This document shows positions 20,635 through 30,781 of a stretch of 64,000 nt of DNA, piece after piece. This stretch comes from Runella sp. Lineage in GTDB: Bacteria > Bacteroidota > Bacteroidia > Cytophagales > Spirosomataceae. The DNA is taken from positions 1-64,000 of the forward strand of contig JALQYJ010000020.1 in NCBI GenBank assembly GCA_023254175.1, read 5' to 3'. The notes below the pieces were generated by a model. That model was not told the origin of the DNA, searched no databases, and was given only the letters and a program-made list of their open reading frames with translations. Position 1 is the first letter of the stretch, and every line of letters begins with the position of its first letter. The position numbers were made by a program, and so were the translations under genes.

Positions 20635-20663
20635 CGGGTTGTGGGCAACCCTCAGCATGGATT
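20635..20663. repeat. REP-like dispersed repeat copy 2
   Basis: CGGGTTGTGGGCAACCCTCAGCATGGATT. Confidence 0.6.
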
Positions 20664-20674
20664 TGACACTCTCT

Positions 20675-23470
20675 CTATCCTTGCTGAATCACTCGAATAC
20701 CACCCGAAGGCGCGCCTCCTAACAAGTTTTTGAGGCTGTAAGTGAAACTGACCAAGTAGTAGCGTCCGAGCGAACGAATGCGCTCGTCTTGAACAAAATT
20801 CGCCTGCGCCGTTCGGTTGATGCTCACGTTGCGATTGAGCATATCTACGACCGAAAACTTAAGCTCACCCCGTTTGTTCTTCAAGAAAAACTGCGAGATA
20901 GAGGCGTTCCAAATGGGTACTTTTTGGTTGAAGGATGATCCCGCAAAGTTATAAATGCTATAGTCGAGCGACGAGCTTAGGTTGAGCGATTTGGTGAGCT
21001 TAAAATTTCCTTCTACGTCGTAGCGCTGGTTGACAAACGATTGGTTTAGAGCGCTATTGAGCGAGTAGGCGGTTTGGTTGTATGTGATACTTCCGCTGCT
21101 CGAAATGTCAAAAAACTCTTTAAAGCGGTATTCCAAACGGAGGGTGTTACGACTTTCGAGGCGGCGCGTGCGATTATCGATGTCGTTGATGGGAGTTATG
21201 CCACGATTGAGGAGCAAATTGGTGCTAAAATTCACCCGCGTATTGAGCACTTTAATCCGAAACCCTTTCGATAAGTTAGCGTTGAAGGTGTAGTCGTCTT
21301 TGACATTGACGGGGCGGTAAGTTCGGACCAAGTTGACGTCTACTTGCTGGGCATTAGTAATGCGGTTGGCGGTGTAGGTAAAATTGGCAAACGCAAAGAA
21401 GTTGCTAAAGTTTAACTGGTTGAAATTGAAAAAGTTGAGATTCACCCGATGGTTGTATTCAGGACGCAAATTAGGGTTTCCTATGACAATGTTAAGCGGG
21501 TCGCTGTTATCGACAATTGGTGAAAGTTGCTGAATGCTAGGCTCACGCACGTCGGCATCATAGGTGAGGTTGAGATTACGACTGGTTGAAAAATTATATT
21601 GGTAACGGAGGTTTGGTAAAAGGTTCGTAAACGAGCGTTTGATTTGGGCATTTTGTAAAATCAACTCCCCATCCAAGGTCGATTGTTGTACGCTTAGCCC
21701 CGTCGAAAAGTTGTATTTTGTGCCGTTGAAACGCAGGTTAAAACCGCCTCGTTGATAGATAAAATCATTACGGAATTGATTACTCAACAGCGTATTAAAA
21801 CGAGGCGAGCGGCCGTCCCCATTGACGTCAAAAACTTGGCGATTAACGTCGCTTTGGGTCAAATTGAGGGCATAATTTACTTCCAAAAAGCGGCGTTTTC
21901 CCAAAGGCTCCGTGTAAGAAGCCGTCAGGCCATAACTTTGGCGTTCGTTGGTTTGCGTATTGGTTTGGCGCAGGGTATCCACGCGGTTTTTAGCTCCCGA
22001 AGGTGCATAGAACGAATTGACAGCTTGCAGGTTGCCGTTGCGGTCGCTTTGCTCTAGGCCGATGGTAAGGTTGGTAGAGAGCGTACGACCTTTTTTTGCA
22101 AACTTATGCCGCCACAATAACTCCGAGTTCAGACGGAAGGTATTGCCTTTGGAAAAAGATTGGCGAGTGCCCTCGTTTTCCAATAACCCATTGGCGTTGG
22201 TGGTATTGGCACTACTACCTGTGTTGGCACTATTTTGGGCGTAGTTGGCATTGTTTGTCCATTTGAGGGAGTTGAGGGAATCAATTTTATGGTCAATCGT
22301 CCAACTGGCACGGTGGGTGTTGTTGGTGGTATTTTGGGCGGTGTTCTGTTTCGATATAAAACTACCCGTAGGGAGGAAAGATTCTCTATTGGTTTCTCTG
22401 TCAATGAGTTGGTCGAGCTGGTTGTAGAAATAACTGCTTTGAAGCTCCGTTTTTTTGCTGAGCTGGTCGTTGTAATTGAGTCCTGCTCCACCCGATTTAA
22501 CAAAACCATTGTTACGGCCATTAAAATTGAGGGGAATGATGGCGTCGTCGTCGGAGTTAAATTGTAGTCGAATTCCTCCACCTGTCATCATTTTTTGGGC
22601 AGCCCCCGTGAAATTCATATAATCGTCGATGGAAAAACCTTGCTGATTGATGTTGTTGGCCATTCCCAAAAAGGAAAACTGACGTTTTTTACTAAATCGG
22701 TTGAGATTGGCTTTCACCGAATAGCGACTGTCGGGGCCTAAACCCGCCGTAGCCATCCCAAACATTCCTTTTTTCTTCTCTTCCTTTAGTGTCAGGTTGA
22801 TGGTTTTTTCGCGTTGGCCGTCGTCGATTCCCGTAAACTGCGATTGATCTGACTTGCGGTCATAGACTTGTACTTTGTCCACGGCGTCGGCGGGGAGGTT
22901 TTTAGTCGCCATTTTGGGATCACGGCCAAAAAACTCCTTGCCGTCTACGGTCACGCGGCGGACTTGTTGGCCTTGGGCTTTTACTGTTCCGTCGCGTTCG
23001 ACTTCTACCCCAGGAAGGCGTTTGAGTAAATCTTCCACAACGGCATTGGGTTGTACCTTAAACGACCCCGCATTGTATTCAATCGTATCTTGTTTGATTT
23101 TGACGGGGTCACGTTCTCCTTTCACCACCACCTCGTTGAGGTCTTTGGGAATGGGTAACATTTTAATAAAACCAAGGTCAAGTATTTCGCCTTTCTGGGG
23201 GGCAATGTTTTGCTGAACAGGCTGTAAGCCTATGTACGTTATTTTGAGAAAATAGGCTTCGTTTGCAAGGTTTTTAAACTCAAAAACCCCCGTACTTTGA
23301 GAGCGAGCAAAGGAAACCAACGACGTGTCTTTTCCGTCGAGGAGCATCACTGTAGCCCCGTCTAATGGTCGGTTGGCTGAGTCGCGCAAGGCGCCTTTGA
23401 TACTGATTCTTTGGGCAAAAGCAGCACTTGAAATCAGAACAAGTACTAAAGCATTTACATAGTTTTTCAT
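20675..23470 (-). CDS. TonB-dependent-receptor-like outer-membrane beta-barrel protein with CarboxypepD_reg-like N-terminus
   Basis: About 930 aa; start placed at internal Met (MKNYVNALVLVLISSAAFAQ); IKGALRDSANRPLDGATVML, LLKRLPGVEVERDGTVKAQGQQVRRVTVDGKEFFG; C-terminal GGAPSGGIRVIQQG. Confidence 0.9.
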   Translation of the reverse strand: MKNYVNALVLVLISSAAFAQRISIKGALRDSANRPLDGATVMLLDGKDTSLVSFARSQSTGVFEFKNLANEAYFLKITYIGLQPVQQNIAPQKGEILDLGFIKMLPIPKDLNEVVVKGERDPVKIKQDTIEYNAGSFKVQPNAVVEDLLKRLPGVEVERDGTVKAQGQQVRRVTVDGKEFFGRDPKMATKNLPADAVDKVQVYDRKSDQSQFTGIDDGQREKTINLTLKEEKKKGMFGMATAGLGPDSRYSVKANLNRFSKKRQFSFLGMANNINQQGFSIDDYMNFTGAAQKMMTGGGIRLQFNSDDDAIIPLNFNGRNNGFVKSGGAGLNYNDQLSKKTELQSSYFYNQLDQLIDRETNRESFLPTGSFISKQNTAQNTTNNTHRASWTIDHKIDSLNSLKWTNNANYAQNSANTGSSANTTNANGLLENEGTRQSFSKGNTFRLNSELLWRHKFAKKGRTLSTNLTIGLEQSDRNGNLQAVNSFYAPSGAKNRVDTLRQTNTQTNERQSYGLTASYTEPLGKRRFLEVNYALNLTQSDVNRQVFDVNGDGRSPRFNTLLSNQFRNDFIYQRGGFNLRFNGTKYNFSTGLSVQQSTLDGELILQNAQIKRSFTNLLPNLRYQYNFSTSRNLNLTYDADVREPSIQQLSPIVDNSDPLNIVIGNPNLRPEYNHRVNLNFFNFNQLNFSNFFAFANFTYTANRITNAQQVDVNLVRTYRPVNVKDDYTFNANLSKGFRIKVLNTRVNFSTNLLLNRGITPINDIDNRTRRLESRNTLRLEYRFKEFFDISSSGSITYNQTAYSLNSALNQSFVNQRYDVEGNFKLTKSLNLSSSLDYSIYNFAGSSFNQKVPIWNASISQFFLKNKRGELKFSVVDMLNRNVSINRTAQANFVQDERIRSLGRYYLVSFTYSLKNLLGGAPSGGIRVIQQG

Positions 23471-23480
23471 ATAAAATAGC

Positions 23481-23502
23481 TGAGCAACCCTCAGCACGGA
23501 TT
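23481..23502. repeat. REP-like dispersed repeat copy 3 (partial)
   Basis: TGAGCAACCCTCAGCACGGATT. Confidence 0.55.
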
Positions 23503-23680
23503 ATAAAAAATAGCTGTTGGGTGAATGGTAATTTTTAAAATTCATGGCTGTAAGGATTTTGATGGGACAAAGCTAGGGCAGTATGCGGAAGAAGTAGGTT
23601 AAAGGCCGTTGAAAGAATGTTAATTAAGGTTAAAGCCAAATTCCTATCTTTGTGAATCCTCATCTTATCCTCTAAAAACC

Positions 23681-24505
23681 ATGCATTGTTACTTCAACGG
23701 CGCTATCATGCCTGCCGAGCAGGCTTCTGTCAAAATCAACGATTTGGGACTGTTGCGCGGCTACGGTCTTTTTGATTATTTCCGTACCTACAACGGTGTT
23801 CCTTTTCAGTGGGACGGATACTGGGCGCGTTTTGTCAGCTCGGCGGAGGTATTACACTTGGGCGTGCCATTGTCCCAAGCCCAAACGTCCGAAATTTTGA
23901 CAGAACTCCATCGCTTATCGGGACAACCCGACGTTGCGTTTCGCTTTGTGCTGACGGGCGGTTATTCACCTGATAGCGTGAGTGTTATTGAGCCTAATTG
24001 GGTGATTATTGCCGAAAATTTACCCAAAGATAATCCAGAAGGACGGGTACGGGGTATCAAGGTACTTCCCTTTGAATTTGTGCGTGATTTGCCTGAGCTT
24101 AAAAGCACCAATTACCTGCATATGATTCGCTTGGCGGCCGAGATGAAGTCGCAAGGAGCGGCGGATTTGCTTTACTACAAAGACGGAGAAGTAAGTGAGT
24201 TGACGCGCAGTAACTTCTTTATTTTCAAGGGAGATACGTTGGTGACGGCCGATAAAAATATCCTGCACGGCATCACGCGCAAGGTGGTACTTGAGCTTGC
24301 CCAAAAAGAGTTTAAGGTAGAGATTCGCCCGTTGTTGGTATCGGAGTTGGAAGAGGCCGATGAGGCCTTCACGACGAGCACGACCAAATGGGTTATGCCT
24401 GTGGTACAAATTGGGCGCCAGATAGTGGGCGAGGGCAAACCTGGGTCACGTACGCTCAAACTACTAGCTCAGTTTGAAGCATTGGTCAACGGCTACGGGA
24501 AATAA
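23681..24505 (+). CDS. Class IV aminotransferase (branched-chain/D-amino acid aminotransferase-like)
   Basis: 274 aa; FNGAIMPAEQASVKINDLGLLRGYGLFDYFRTYNGVPF, VSELTRSNFFIFKGDTLVTA, ILHGITRKVVLELA. Confidence 0.9.
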   Translation: MHCYFNGAIMPAEQASVKINDLGLLRGYGLFDYFRTYNGVPFQWDGYWARFVSSAEVLHLGVPLSQAQTSEILTELHRLSGQPDVAFRFVLTGGYSPDSVSVIEPNWVIIAENLPKDNPEGRVRGIKVLPFEFVRDLPELKSTNYLHMIRLAAEMKSQGAADLLYYKDGEVSELTRSNFFIFKGDTLVTADKNILHGITRKVVLELAQKEFKVEIRPLLVSELEEADEAFTTSTTKWVMPVVQIGRQIVGEGKPGSRTLKLLAQFEALVNGYGK

Positions 24506-24511
24506 TCGATT

Positions 24512-24540
24512 TCTTCACGCAGAGACGCGGAGTCGCAGAT
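24512..24540. repeat. Dispersed 'CGCAGAGACGCGGAGTCGCAGA' type repeat
   Basis: TCTTCACGCAGAGACGCGGAGTCGCAGAT in the intergenic gap; related to 38030-38100. Confidence 0.5.
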
Positions 24541-24574
24541 TTTGTATCTTAGCGTTCAATCAAATTTGTATGTA

Positions 24575-25075
24575 ATGAAATTAGCGAGTTATTGGATTGA
24601 AAAGTACAACATGTTGTCACATCCCGAAGGCGGTTTTTTTGCCGAAACCTACCGTTCAGCAGAAGTAATTTCACAAGCGGCATTGCCTCCCCGTTTTAGA
24701 GGCGACCGCAGCTTCAGTACGGGCATTTATTTTTTGCTCGAAAACCACCATTTTTCGACGTTGCACCGCATTCAGGCCGACGAAATGTGGCATTTTTATG
24801 CAGGAGGCCCGCTGGATGTGTACGTCATTTACCCCGACGGACGCTTGGAAATCATTCAATTAGGCGATAACCCCGACGCGGGCGAAGTGTTTCAGGCCGT
24901 AGTACCTGCGGGAACGTGGTTTGGTTCCAAACCCAAGGCCCAAAGCGCGTATTCGTTGGTAGGGTGTACGGTGGCACCTGGTTTCGACTTTGCTGATTTT
25001 GAGTTGGGAGAACGTTCGCAATTGTTGGCGCTTTTTCCCCAACACCAAGACGTAATTCACTTACTGACACACTAG
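24575..25075 (+). CDS. Cupin family protein (DUF985-like)
   Basis: Start placed at MKLASYWIEKYNMLSHPEGGFFAETYRS; FSTGIYFLLENHHFSTLHRIQADEMWHFYAGGPLDVY. Confidence 0.88.
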   Translation: MKLASYWIEKYNMLSHPEGGFFAETYRSAEVISQAALPPRFRGDRSFSTGIYFLLENHHFSTLHRIQADEMWHFYAGGPLDVYVIYPDGRLEIIQLGDNPDAGEVFQAVVPAGTWFGSKPKAQSAYSLVGCTVAPGFDFADFELGERSQLLALFPQHQDVIHLLTH

Positions 25076-25746
25076 TGCCGAATGATGCGCCCGTCCGACA
25101 TTTCGATGATGCGGTCGCTTCCGTTGGCAAAGTCAGGGTCGTGAGTGACGGTGATGATGGTTTGTCCGTTTTCGTGAGAAATTTGGCGAAAAATATCAAA
25201 AACCAGTCCCGAATTGGCTTTGTCGAGGTTGCCCGTTGGTTCATCGCCCATGATGATGGTGGGGTCGTTGATGAGCGCCCGTGCAATGGCCACCCGCTGC
25301 TGCTGTCCTCCCGAAAGTTTGGAAGACTGCTTGCGGGTGTGTTCGACCATGTTGACAAGCCGTAATTTTTCGTAGGCTCTTTCCTCAATCTCTTTGTTGG
25401 AATATTTTCCCAATTTCAGCGCGGGCAACATCACGTTTTGCAAAACCGTAAACTCGGGCAGCAAAAAGTGAAATTGAAAAACAAAGCCTAAATGTTCGTT
25501 GCGAAAAGCGGCTAGGGTGTCTTGCGGCAATCCCGTAAGGCGTTGGCCGTTTACTTCGAGCGTTCCTTCGTAGTCAGTATCCATGGTCGAAAGGATGTAC
25601 AAAAGCGTAGATTTTCCACAACCCGACTTGCCAATGATGGATAAAAATTCGCCTTTCTTTACCTCAAAATTCACGTCTTGCAACACCTGAAATTTTTCAG
25701 GTTCAAAGAAGTATTTGTTAATATGAGAAGCACTGAGGACGTTCAT
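25072..25746 (-). CDS. ABC transporter ATP-binding protein (LolD/MacB type)
   Basis: 224 aa; [40 protein letters not shown]. Confidence 0.96.
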   Translation of the reverse strand: MNVLSASHINKYFFEPEKFQVLQDVNFEVKKGEFLSIIGKSGCGKSTLLYILSTMDTDYEGTLEVNGQRLTGLPQDTLAAFRNEHLGFVFQFHFLLPEFTVLQNVMLPALKLGKYSNKEIEERAYEKLRLVNMVEHTRKQSSKLSGGQQQRVAIARALINDPTIIMGDEPTGNLDKANSGLVFDIFRQISHENGQTIITVTHDPDFANGSDRIIEMSDGRIIRH

Positions 25747-25769
25747 AGTAATAGGGTTTGAAGAACTTT

Positions 25770-27026
25770 TTAGCCTCTCAATATCGCCACAGGGTCGATT
25801 TTGGCGGCTTTGCGTGAAGGGAAATAACCTGCTAAAATAGTGGTAATGACGCCAAACGTCAGTCCCATAAGGTAGTATTCGGTTTTGAAAATAACGGGAA
25901 AAGTCTTGAGACTTAGCATGTCGCCAGCATCAAAAGGAGTAATAGAAAGAGCATAACTGATACCAAAGCCTATGAGTAATCCTAAAACGCCACCCAAAAC
26001 CCCAATGATAATGGCTTGGAGCAAAAACACGGACACAACGTCGCTACTGCCAAAACCCGTTGCTTTCAGAATCGCAATGTCTTTGAGTTTGTTGATGACG
26101 TTCATGTTCATAATGTTATAAATCCCAAATCCTGCCACTACGAGCAAAGTTATCGAAATTACGAAGGTCATCACGTTCCGAATTTTCTTGCCTGCCAAAA
26201 TCGCTTGGTTGGCCGTGCCCCAGTCTTCGGTATGGATACCAAACTGCTTTTGGAGTGTTTGCCCAAAATCCAATGCCAGGAGCGGGTCGGTCATTTTGAT
26301 GTGAATGTCGGTGAGGTAACTGGCATCTTTTCCCAAAATTTCCTGTACTGTACTGATGCTGGTGTAGCAGCGGATGTTATCAATGGTACCAATCCCGAAC
26401 CCAAAAATACCTACTACCCGAAGGGTAAGATTGCCGCCCATTGGGGTCGTAACACTGACCTTGTCACCGACGTTGACGTTGAGTTTTTTAGCTAAATTGG
26501 CACCTACCACAATGCCCTTGGGGTTGGTTAATAGCGCCTGAAAACTTCCCGATTTGATGCGGCTATCTAGGTTATACAGGCGGTTTTCGCGCGGGTAGTC
26601 GATTCCTGCCATACTTCCCGAAATCTGAATGGGGCCGTTGTTGAAAAAAGCTTGTGAGCTTACTTCAGGCGAGACGCCCAGAACACCCTTCATTTTTTCG
26701 ATGAGTCGCACCATTTGTAGCCCATTTTTGATGCGGGGAAGTTGCTGCTTGGGTTTTTGATGATAAACGACATTGACGCTGCTATCGGACGAACGATTTT
26801 GGTCTAAAATACTGGGTCGCTGGGTATTGACTTCATTATAAATCCGAACGTGCGGGCTGGCGTCAAGCGCCGAATCTTCCAAAAACTGGTTGACGCCCTG
26901 CATGAAACTAATCATGACGATAAACATCGCAATCCCAAACGTAACGCCGAGCATGGCCACGAGGGTTTGGCGTTTTTTTGCCAAAAGGTGGGTTTGGGCT
27001 ATCTGGAAAGAGAGTTTGAGGTTCAT
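25770..27026 (-). CDS. ABC transporter permease, FtsX/MacB family
   Basis: 418 aa; N-terminal TM with periplasmic MacB-PCD-like domain, three C-terminal TMs, ending GYFPSRKAAKIDPVAILRG. Confidence 0.93.
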   Translation of the reverse strand: MNLKLSFQIAQTHLLAKKRQTLVAMLGVTFGIAMFIVMISFMQGVNQFLEDSALDASPHVRIYNEVNTQRPSILDQNRSSDSSVNVVYHQKPKQQLPRIKNGLQMVRLIEKMKGVLGVSPEVSSQAFFNNGPIQISGSMAGIDYPRENRLYNLDSRIKSGSFQALLTNPKGIVVGANLAKKLNVNVGDKVSVTTPMGGNLTLRVVGIFGFGIGTIDNIRCYTSISTVQEILGKDASYLTDIHIKMTDPLLALDFGQTLQKQFGIHTEDWGTANQAILAGKKIRNVMTFVISITLLVVAGFGIYNIMNMNVINKLKDIAILKATGFGSSDVVSVFLLQAIIIGVLGGVLGLLIGFGISYALSITPFDAGDMLSLKTFPVIFKTEYYLMGLTFGVITTILAGYFPSRKAAKIDPVAILRG

Positions 27027-28123
27027 GGCTTTACAAGGATGCTTTTTTCGGTGAGGCCATTTTTGATTTCTACGATTTCAAAATTTTCCGCGCCTTTGGT
27101 TATTTTGATTTTTTGCTTGTCTTTGTCGGTACTTACCCACACGCTGTCTTGCCCCACTAAATAGGCTTTGGGAATCGTCAAGGCTTGGGGATTGTGAGAA
27201 ATAACAATGTTGGCTTCGACCGTCAGGCCATAATAGGCTTGCGGAACTTCGCCAACAAAATCGGCATCGACCCGAAACGATTGATCCACCTTGTTAAGCT
27301 TGGGGTAAATCTTTGTTATTTGGGCGTTGAACACTTTGTCGCCGTAGGCGTCCATTTTTACTACAATGGCTTGCCCAACGCGGAGTTTTGAAAAATCGGT
27401 TTCGTCCACCGCCAATTGAAGATAAACGTCTTGAGGGTTTCCCAACAAAGCCACTGCTTCTCCTCGGCGCACCAGTTCTCCCACTTTTTTATATACTTCA
27501 TATACCCGAGCCGCTTCGATGCTTTTGATGCGGTAGTTGTCGCCTTCGCGGGCGTTGACTCGAAAGTTAGAGCGGGAATTTTGGAGGTCAACGTATAATT
27601 GATTTTTGGTACGTTGCCACGTTTTTTGGCGGGCCGCTACGTCATTTTTGGACGTGCGATAGGCCAATTCGGCTCGTTCTACCTCGACTTTAGCCGTGGC
27701 GTTTTGGTCGTAGAGGACTTTGTACCGAAAATAATTGACCGAGTCGTTTTCTAGTTTGGTACGGGCATTGCGAAGCGCAGCTTCTAACTCAGCCAACACG
27801 GGCGAACTGTCCGAGAAATTTACTTCGGATTGGCGGTAAATATTGGCAGCGGCTTCGGCACGGGCATCTTGCGACAGACTTTCCAGCGAAAACAACAGTT
27901 GGCCACCTTTTACCACATCGCCTTCCGTGACCAGTTGTTTTTGGAGGTAGGCATCGGCATTGGCCACAACCTTGTATTCATTTTTGGGAAAAACGTTGCC
28001 TGAGGCATACACGGCTTCGGTGAGGTCTTTGTAGGTAGGTGAGGTAGTTTCGGATTTGGAAGAACAGGCCGCAATAAACAGCAAAAGGCTCAAAGCGACT
28101 GAAGAAAGGATATAGCGTTTCAT
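27023..28123 (-). CDS. HlyD-type periplasmic adaptor lipoprotein
   Basis: 366 aa; lipobox LLFIAACSS; coiled-coil hairpin; AYLVGQDSVWVS. Confidence 0.9.
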   Translation of the reverse strand: MKRYILSSVALSLLLFIAACSSKSETTSPTYKDLTEAVYASGNVFPKNEYKVVANADAYLQKQLVTEGDVVKGGQLLFSLESLSQDARAEAAANIYRQSEVNFSDSSPVLAELEAALRNARTKLENDSVNYFRYKVLYDQNATAKVEVERAELAYRTSKNDVAARQKTWQRTKNQLYVDLQNSRSNFRVNAREGDNYRIKSIEAARVYEVYKKVGELVRRGEAVALLGNPQDVYLQLAVDETDFSKLRVGQAIVVKMDAYGDKVFNAQITKIYPKLNKVDQSFRVDADFVGEVPQAYYGLTVEANIVISHNPQALTIPKAYLVGQDSVWVSTDKDKQKIKITKGAENFEIVEIKNGLTEKSILVKP

Positions 28124-28151
28124 GGTAAATTCAGTGTTAATGGGGTATTGG

Positions 28152-29450
28152 TTAGTTTCTCAACTCTAGCAATTTTCCGTTAATCATCACATCGGCCAAC
28201 GTGCGCAGGTACTTATTTTGGGCGTTTAAGGCTTCATTAAATACGTTGAGGTACTGGTCGTAGCTCAAAATTCCGCCTTGGTACTTAATAAGCACCAATT
28301 GCAAATTCTGTTGGCTCAGTTGATAAGCTTCTTCGTTGGTTTTCAGCGAACTAACGGCTTGACGGTAGTTGAGTAAAAGCTCATCGGTTTCAGATTGAAA
28401 CTTCCGTTTTTCGTTGTCAAGTTGAAGTTTGGCGATGTCTGCATTGACTTGCGCGCGTCCGATGGCGCTTTCGCGGAGGCGGGCGGTGTAGATGGGCACT
28501 TCAAAGCGAAGACCCGCAACGCCGATACCGTACCATTTTTCGTTGAAATTTAGAAAGTTAAACGTAGAACGTTGCGCTTGTTCTTGGTAGCGAGTAAAGG
28601 CCGATAAGGTGGGCAGGCGGAGCAGTTTCTCTTTTTTGAGTTGCGCTTGTGCTACCACCAGTTGCTGAGCACAAAGCTGCAATTTGGGGTGGCCTTCTCC
28701 CACGGTTTCTTTGGCTGCTGGTAACGAAGCAGGAAGAATATACGGAGCCAACGTGAAGTCTTGGGTATGAAGCAGCAACCGCAGTTGGTTGAGATTTTTG
28801 GCGTACGCCAATTCATTTTGCCTCAACACATCCTCCACGTTAAGGCGGGTGGCTCGGCTGCGGTTGTATTCGAGCTGGTCAATGAGCCCCTTGTCTTTTC
28901 GTGCTCGCGCAATCGCCACAATGCTGTCGGCGTTGGCTAAGTTCTGTTGGAGCAGGCGGAGGTACTGTTGGGTAAACACCGTAGCAAAGTACAAACGAGC
29001 GACTTGCGTACTGAGGTCGTCGGAGAGGACAAGCGTTTGTAAATCAGTTAGTTTTTGATTTTGTTGGGCAAGCTGAATATCTTGTTTTAATCCTGCATTC
29101 CAAAGCGGAACGCTGGCTTCGAGCCCAGCGGTGAGGTTGAAAGGCACCCCAAACTGAACGCCCCGAAACTCTCCTTCTTTTCCTCCAAAAAACTGCGCAG
29201 GAATAAGCTGCGTGGGCAACACAAAATTGTAGTCTAAGGCGGTTGTAAATTTAAGTTGCGGAATGCGCGTACTTTGGGTAGCGGTGACGTTCCACGACTG
29301 TATGCGGGCATTTTGTTGGGAAATCTGGAGGTCGGCGTTTTGCTTTTTGGCCAGCTCAATGGCTTCGTTGACCGTCGAAATGACCGTTTGGCTGAAGACA
29401 TGAGGAGACCCTAACAACAATAAAATACAGGCAAGAATGAGCTTTTTCAT
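28152..29450 (-). CDS. TolC-family outer-membrane efflux protein
   Basis: 432 aa; signal peptide; duplicated TolC-like coiled-coil halves (AIELAKKQNADLQISQQN; NLQLVLIKYQGGILSYDQYLN). Confidence 0.9.
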   Translation of the reverse strand: MKKLILACILLLLGSPHVFSQTVISTVNEAIELAKKQNADLQISQQNARIQSWNVTATQSTRIPQLKFTTALDYNFVLPTQLIPAQFFGGKEGEFRGVQFGVPFNLTAGLEASVPLWNAGLKQDIQLAQQNQKLTDLQTLVLSDDLSTQVARLYFATVFTQQYLRLLQQNLANADSIVAIARARKDKGLIDQLEYNRSRATRLNVEDVLRQNELAYAKNLNQLRLLLHTQDFTLAPYILPASLPAAKETVGEGHPKLQLCAQQLVVAQAQLKKEKLLRLPTLSAFTRYQEQAQRSTFNFLNFNEKWYGIGVAGLRFEVPIYTARLRESAIGRAQVNADIAKLQLDNEKRKFQSETDELLLNYRQAVSSLKTNEEAYQLSQQNLQLVLIKYQGGILSYDQYLNVFNEALNAQNKYLRTLADVMINGKLLELRN

Positions 29451-29610
29451 ACGGCTCTAAGTTTCAGTATCTGAGGTGTAGTGATTACATTTGGTAAAAA
29501 TCACGGAACAAAGCAAAAGTATCCATGACGAATGTCACCTACGAAGGTGAATGAAGCGGAAAAAAAGCTGCTGAAAACGGAAAATTTGAAAGCAAAACCT
29601 TTAACTCGTA

Positions 29611-30747
29611 ATGAATTCTCTCTACATCTTGACGATGCTCTGTGCCAATGTAGCATTGGCCGAATGGCTGACCAAATTTCCCTACCTGCGTTCGATGGGA
29701 GCGGCGTTGCTGGTGATTATCACCACGGCCATCACCGCCAATCTGGGCCTGATTCCGTCGTCGAGTGAGCAAGTGCCCGTGTATGATGGCATTTTTTCGT
29801 ACCTAGCGCCGCTATCTATTTTCTTTTTGATGCTCAAAGCCAACTTACGCAGCCTCCGGAAAGCAGGAGGTGTCATGCTTTCGTTGTTTTTATTGGGGTC
29901 AATCGGGACAATTTTGGGAGTTATTGTAAGCCTACAACTTTTTGATGCTCCCCGCTCTTTGGGCGAGCTTCATTATGCCATTGCGGGAATGCTTACGGGA
30001 ACGTACATCGGAGGAAGTGTCAATTTCAATGCCGTTGCGCTGCATTATGGGGTTTCCAAAGCAGGAACGTTATACGCCGCGACTACGGCAGCCGATAATA
30101 TCATTACGGCTATTTGGATGGTGGGAACGCTGGCCATTCCCCAATTTTTGAATCGCTTGTATCCTCGTCAAAAGCGTCAAGAAGCGGTTTCGTTGGTGGA
30201 ATTGGAAGAAGAATTAAGTGAAAACGAAACCGTAGGCCCCAAAAATGTAGCGTTGTTGGTCGGGCTAGGGATTTTGAGCATTTACCTGTCGCAGCAGATC
30301 GCCCAGTGGATTCCTTCTATCCCTGTGGTGCTGATTCAAACAACTTTAGCGTTAGGTTTGGCCCAAATTCCCGCTATCAATCAATTGGCTGGGTCGCGAA
30401 TGTTGGGGCTGTTGTGTGTCTATTTGTTTTTGGCGGTCATTGGCGCCTATTGTGACATTCCAGCCCTCGTTCACGATGGAAAATTAGCGTTTACTTTGTT
30501 GGGTATTATTACTGTCTTAGTGGTGATTCACGGAAGTATTATTTTTGGTATAGGTGCATTGTTAAAACAAGATTGGGACATGTTAGGCATTGCTTCTCAG
30601 GCCAATATCGGGGGCGCAAGTTCGGCGTTGGCCTTGGCCAAAAGTCTGCATCGTCCCGATTTACAGCTCCCTGCGGTACTCATTGGCGTGCTCGGAAATG
30701 CTATTGGAACGTATTTCGGGATTTGGATTGCCGAATGGATGAGATAA
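29611..30747 (+). CDS. DUF819 family membrane protein
   Basis: 378 aa polytopic; MLTGTYIGGSVNFNAVALHYGV, ASQANIGGASSALALAKSLHRPDLQLPAVLIGVLGNAIGTYFG. Confidence 0.9.
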   Translation: MNSLYILTMLCANVALAEWLTKFPYLRSMGAALLVIITTAITANLGLIPSSSEQVPVYDGIFSYLAPLSIFFLMLKANLRSLRKAGGVMLSLFLLGSIGTILGVIVSLQLFDAPRSLGELHYAIAGMLTGTYIGGSVNFNAVALHYGVSKAGTLYAATTAADNIITAIWMVGTLAIPQFLNRLYPRQKRQEAVSLVELEEELSENETVGPKNVALLVGLGILSIYLSQQIAQWIPSIPVVLIQTTLALGLAQIPAINQLAGSRMLGLLCVYLFLAVIGAYCDIPALVHDGKLAFTLLGIITVLVVIHGSIIFGIGALLKQDWDMLGIASQANIGGASSALALAKSLHRPDLQLPAVLIGVLGNAIGTYFGIWIAEWMR

Positions 30748-30781
30748 TCGGTAAATTTGACCCAAAATTTACACCGAAAGA

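Noticed and set aside
25072-29450. ABC/HlyD/TolC cluster as a novel system
   Set aside because: Fits the ordinary MacAB-TolC-like tripartite exporter layout common in Bacteroidota.
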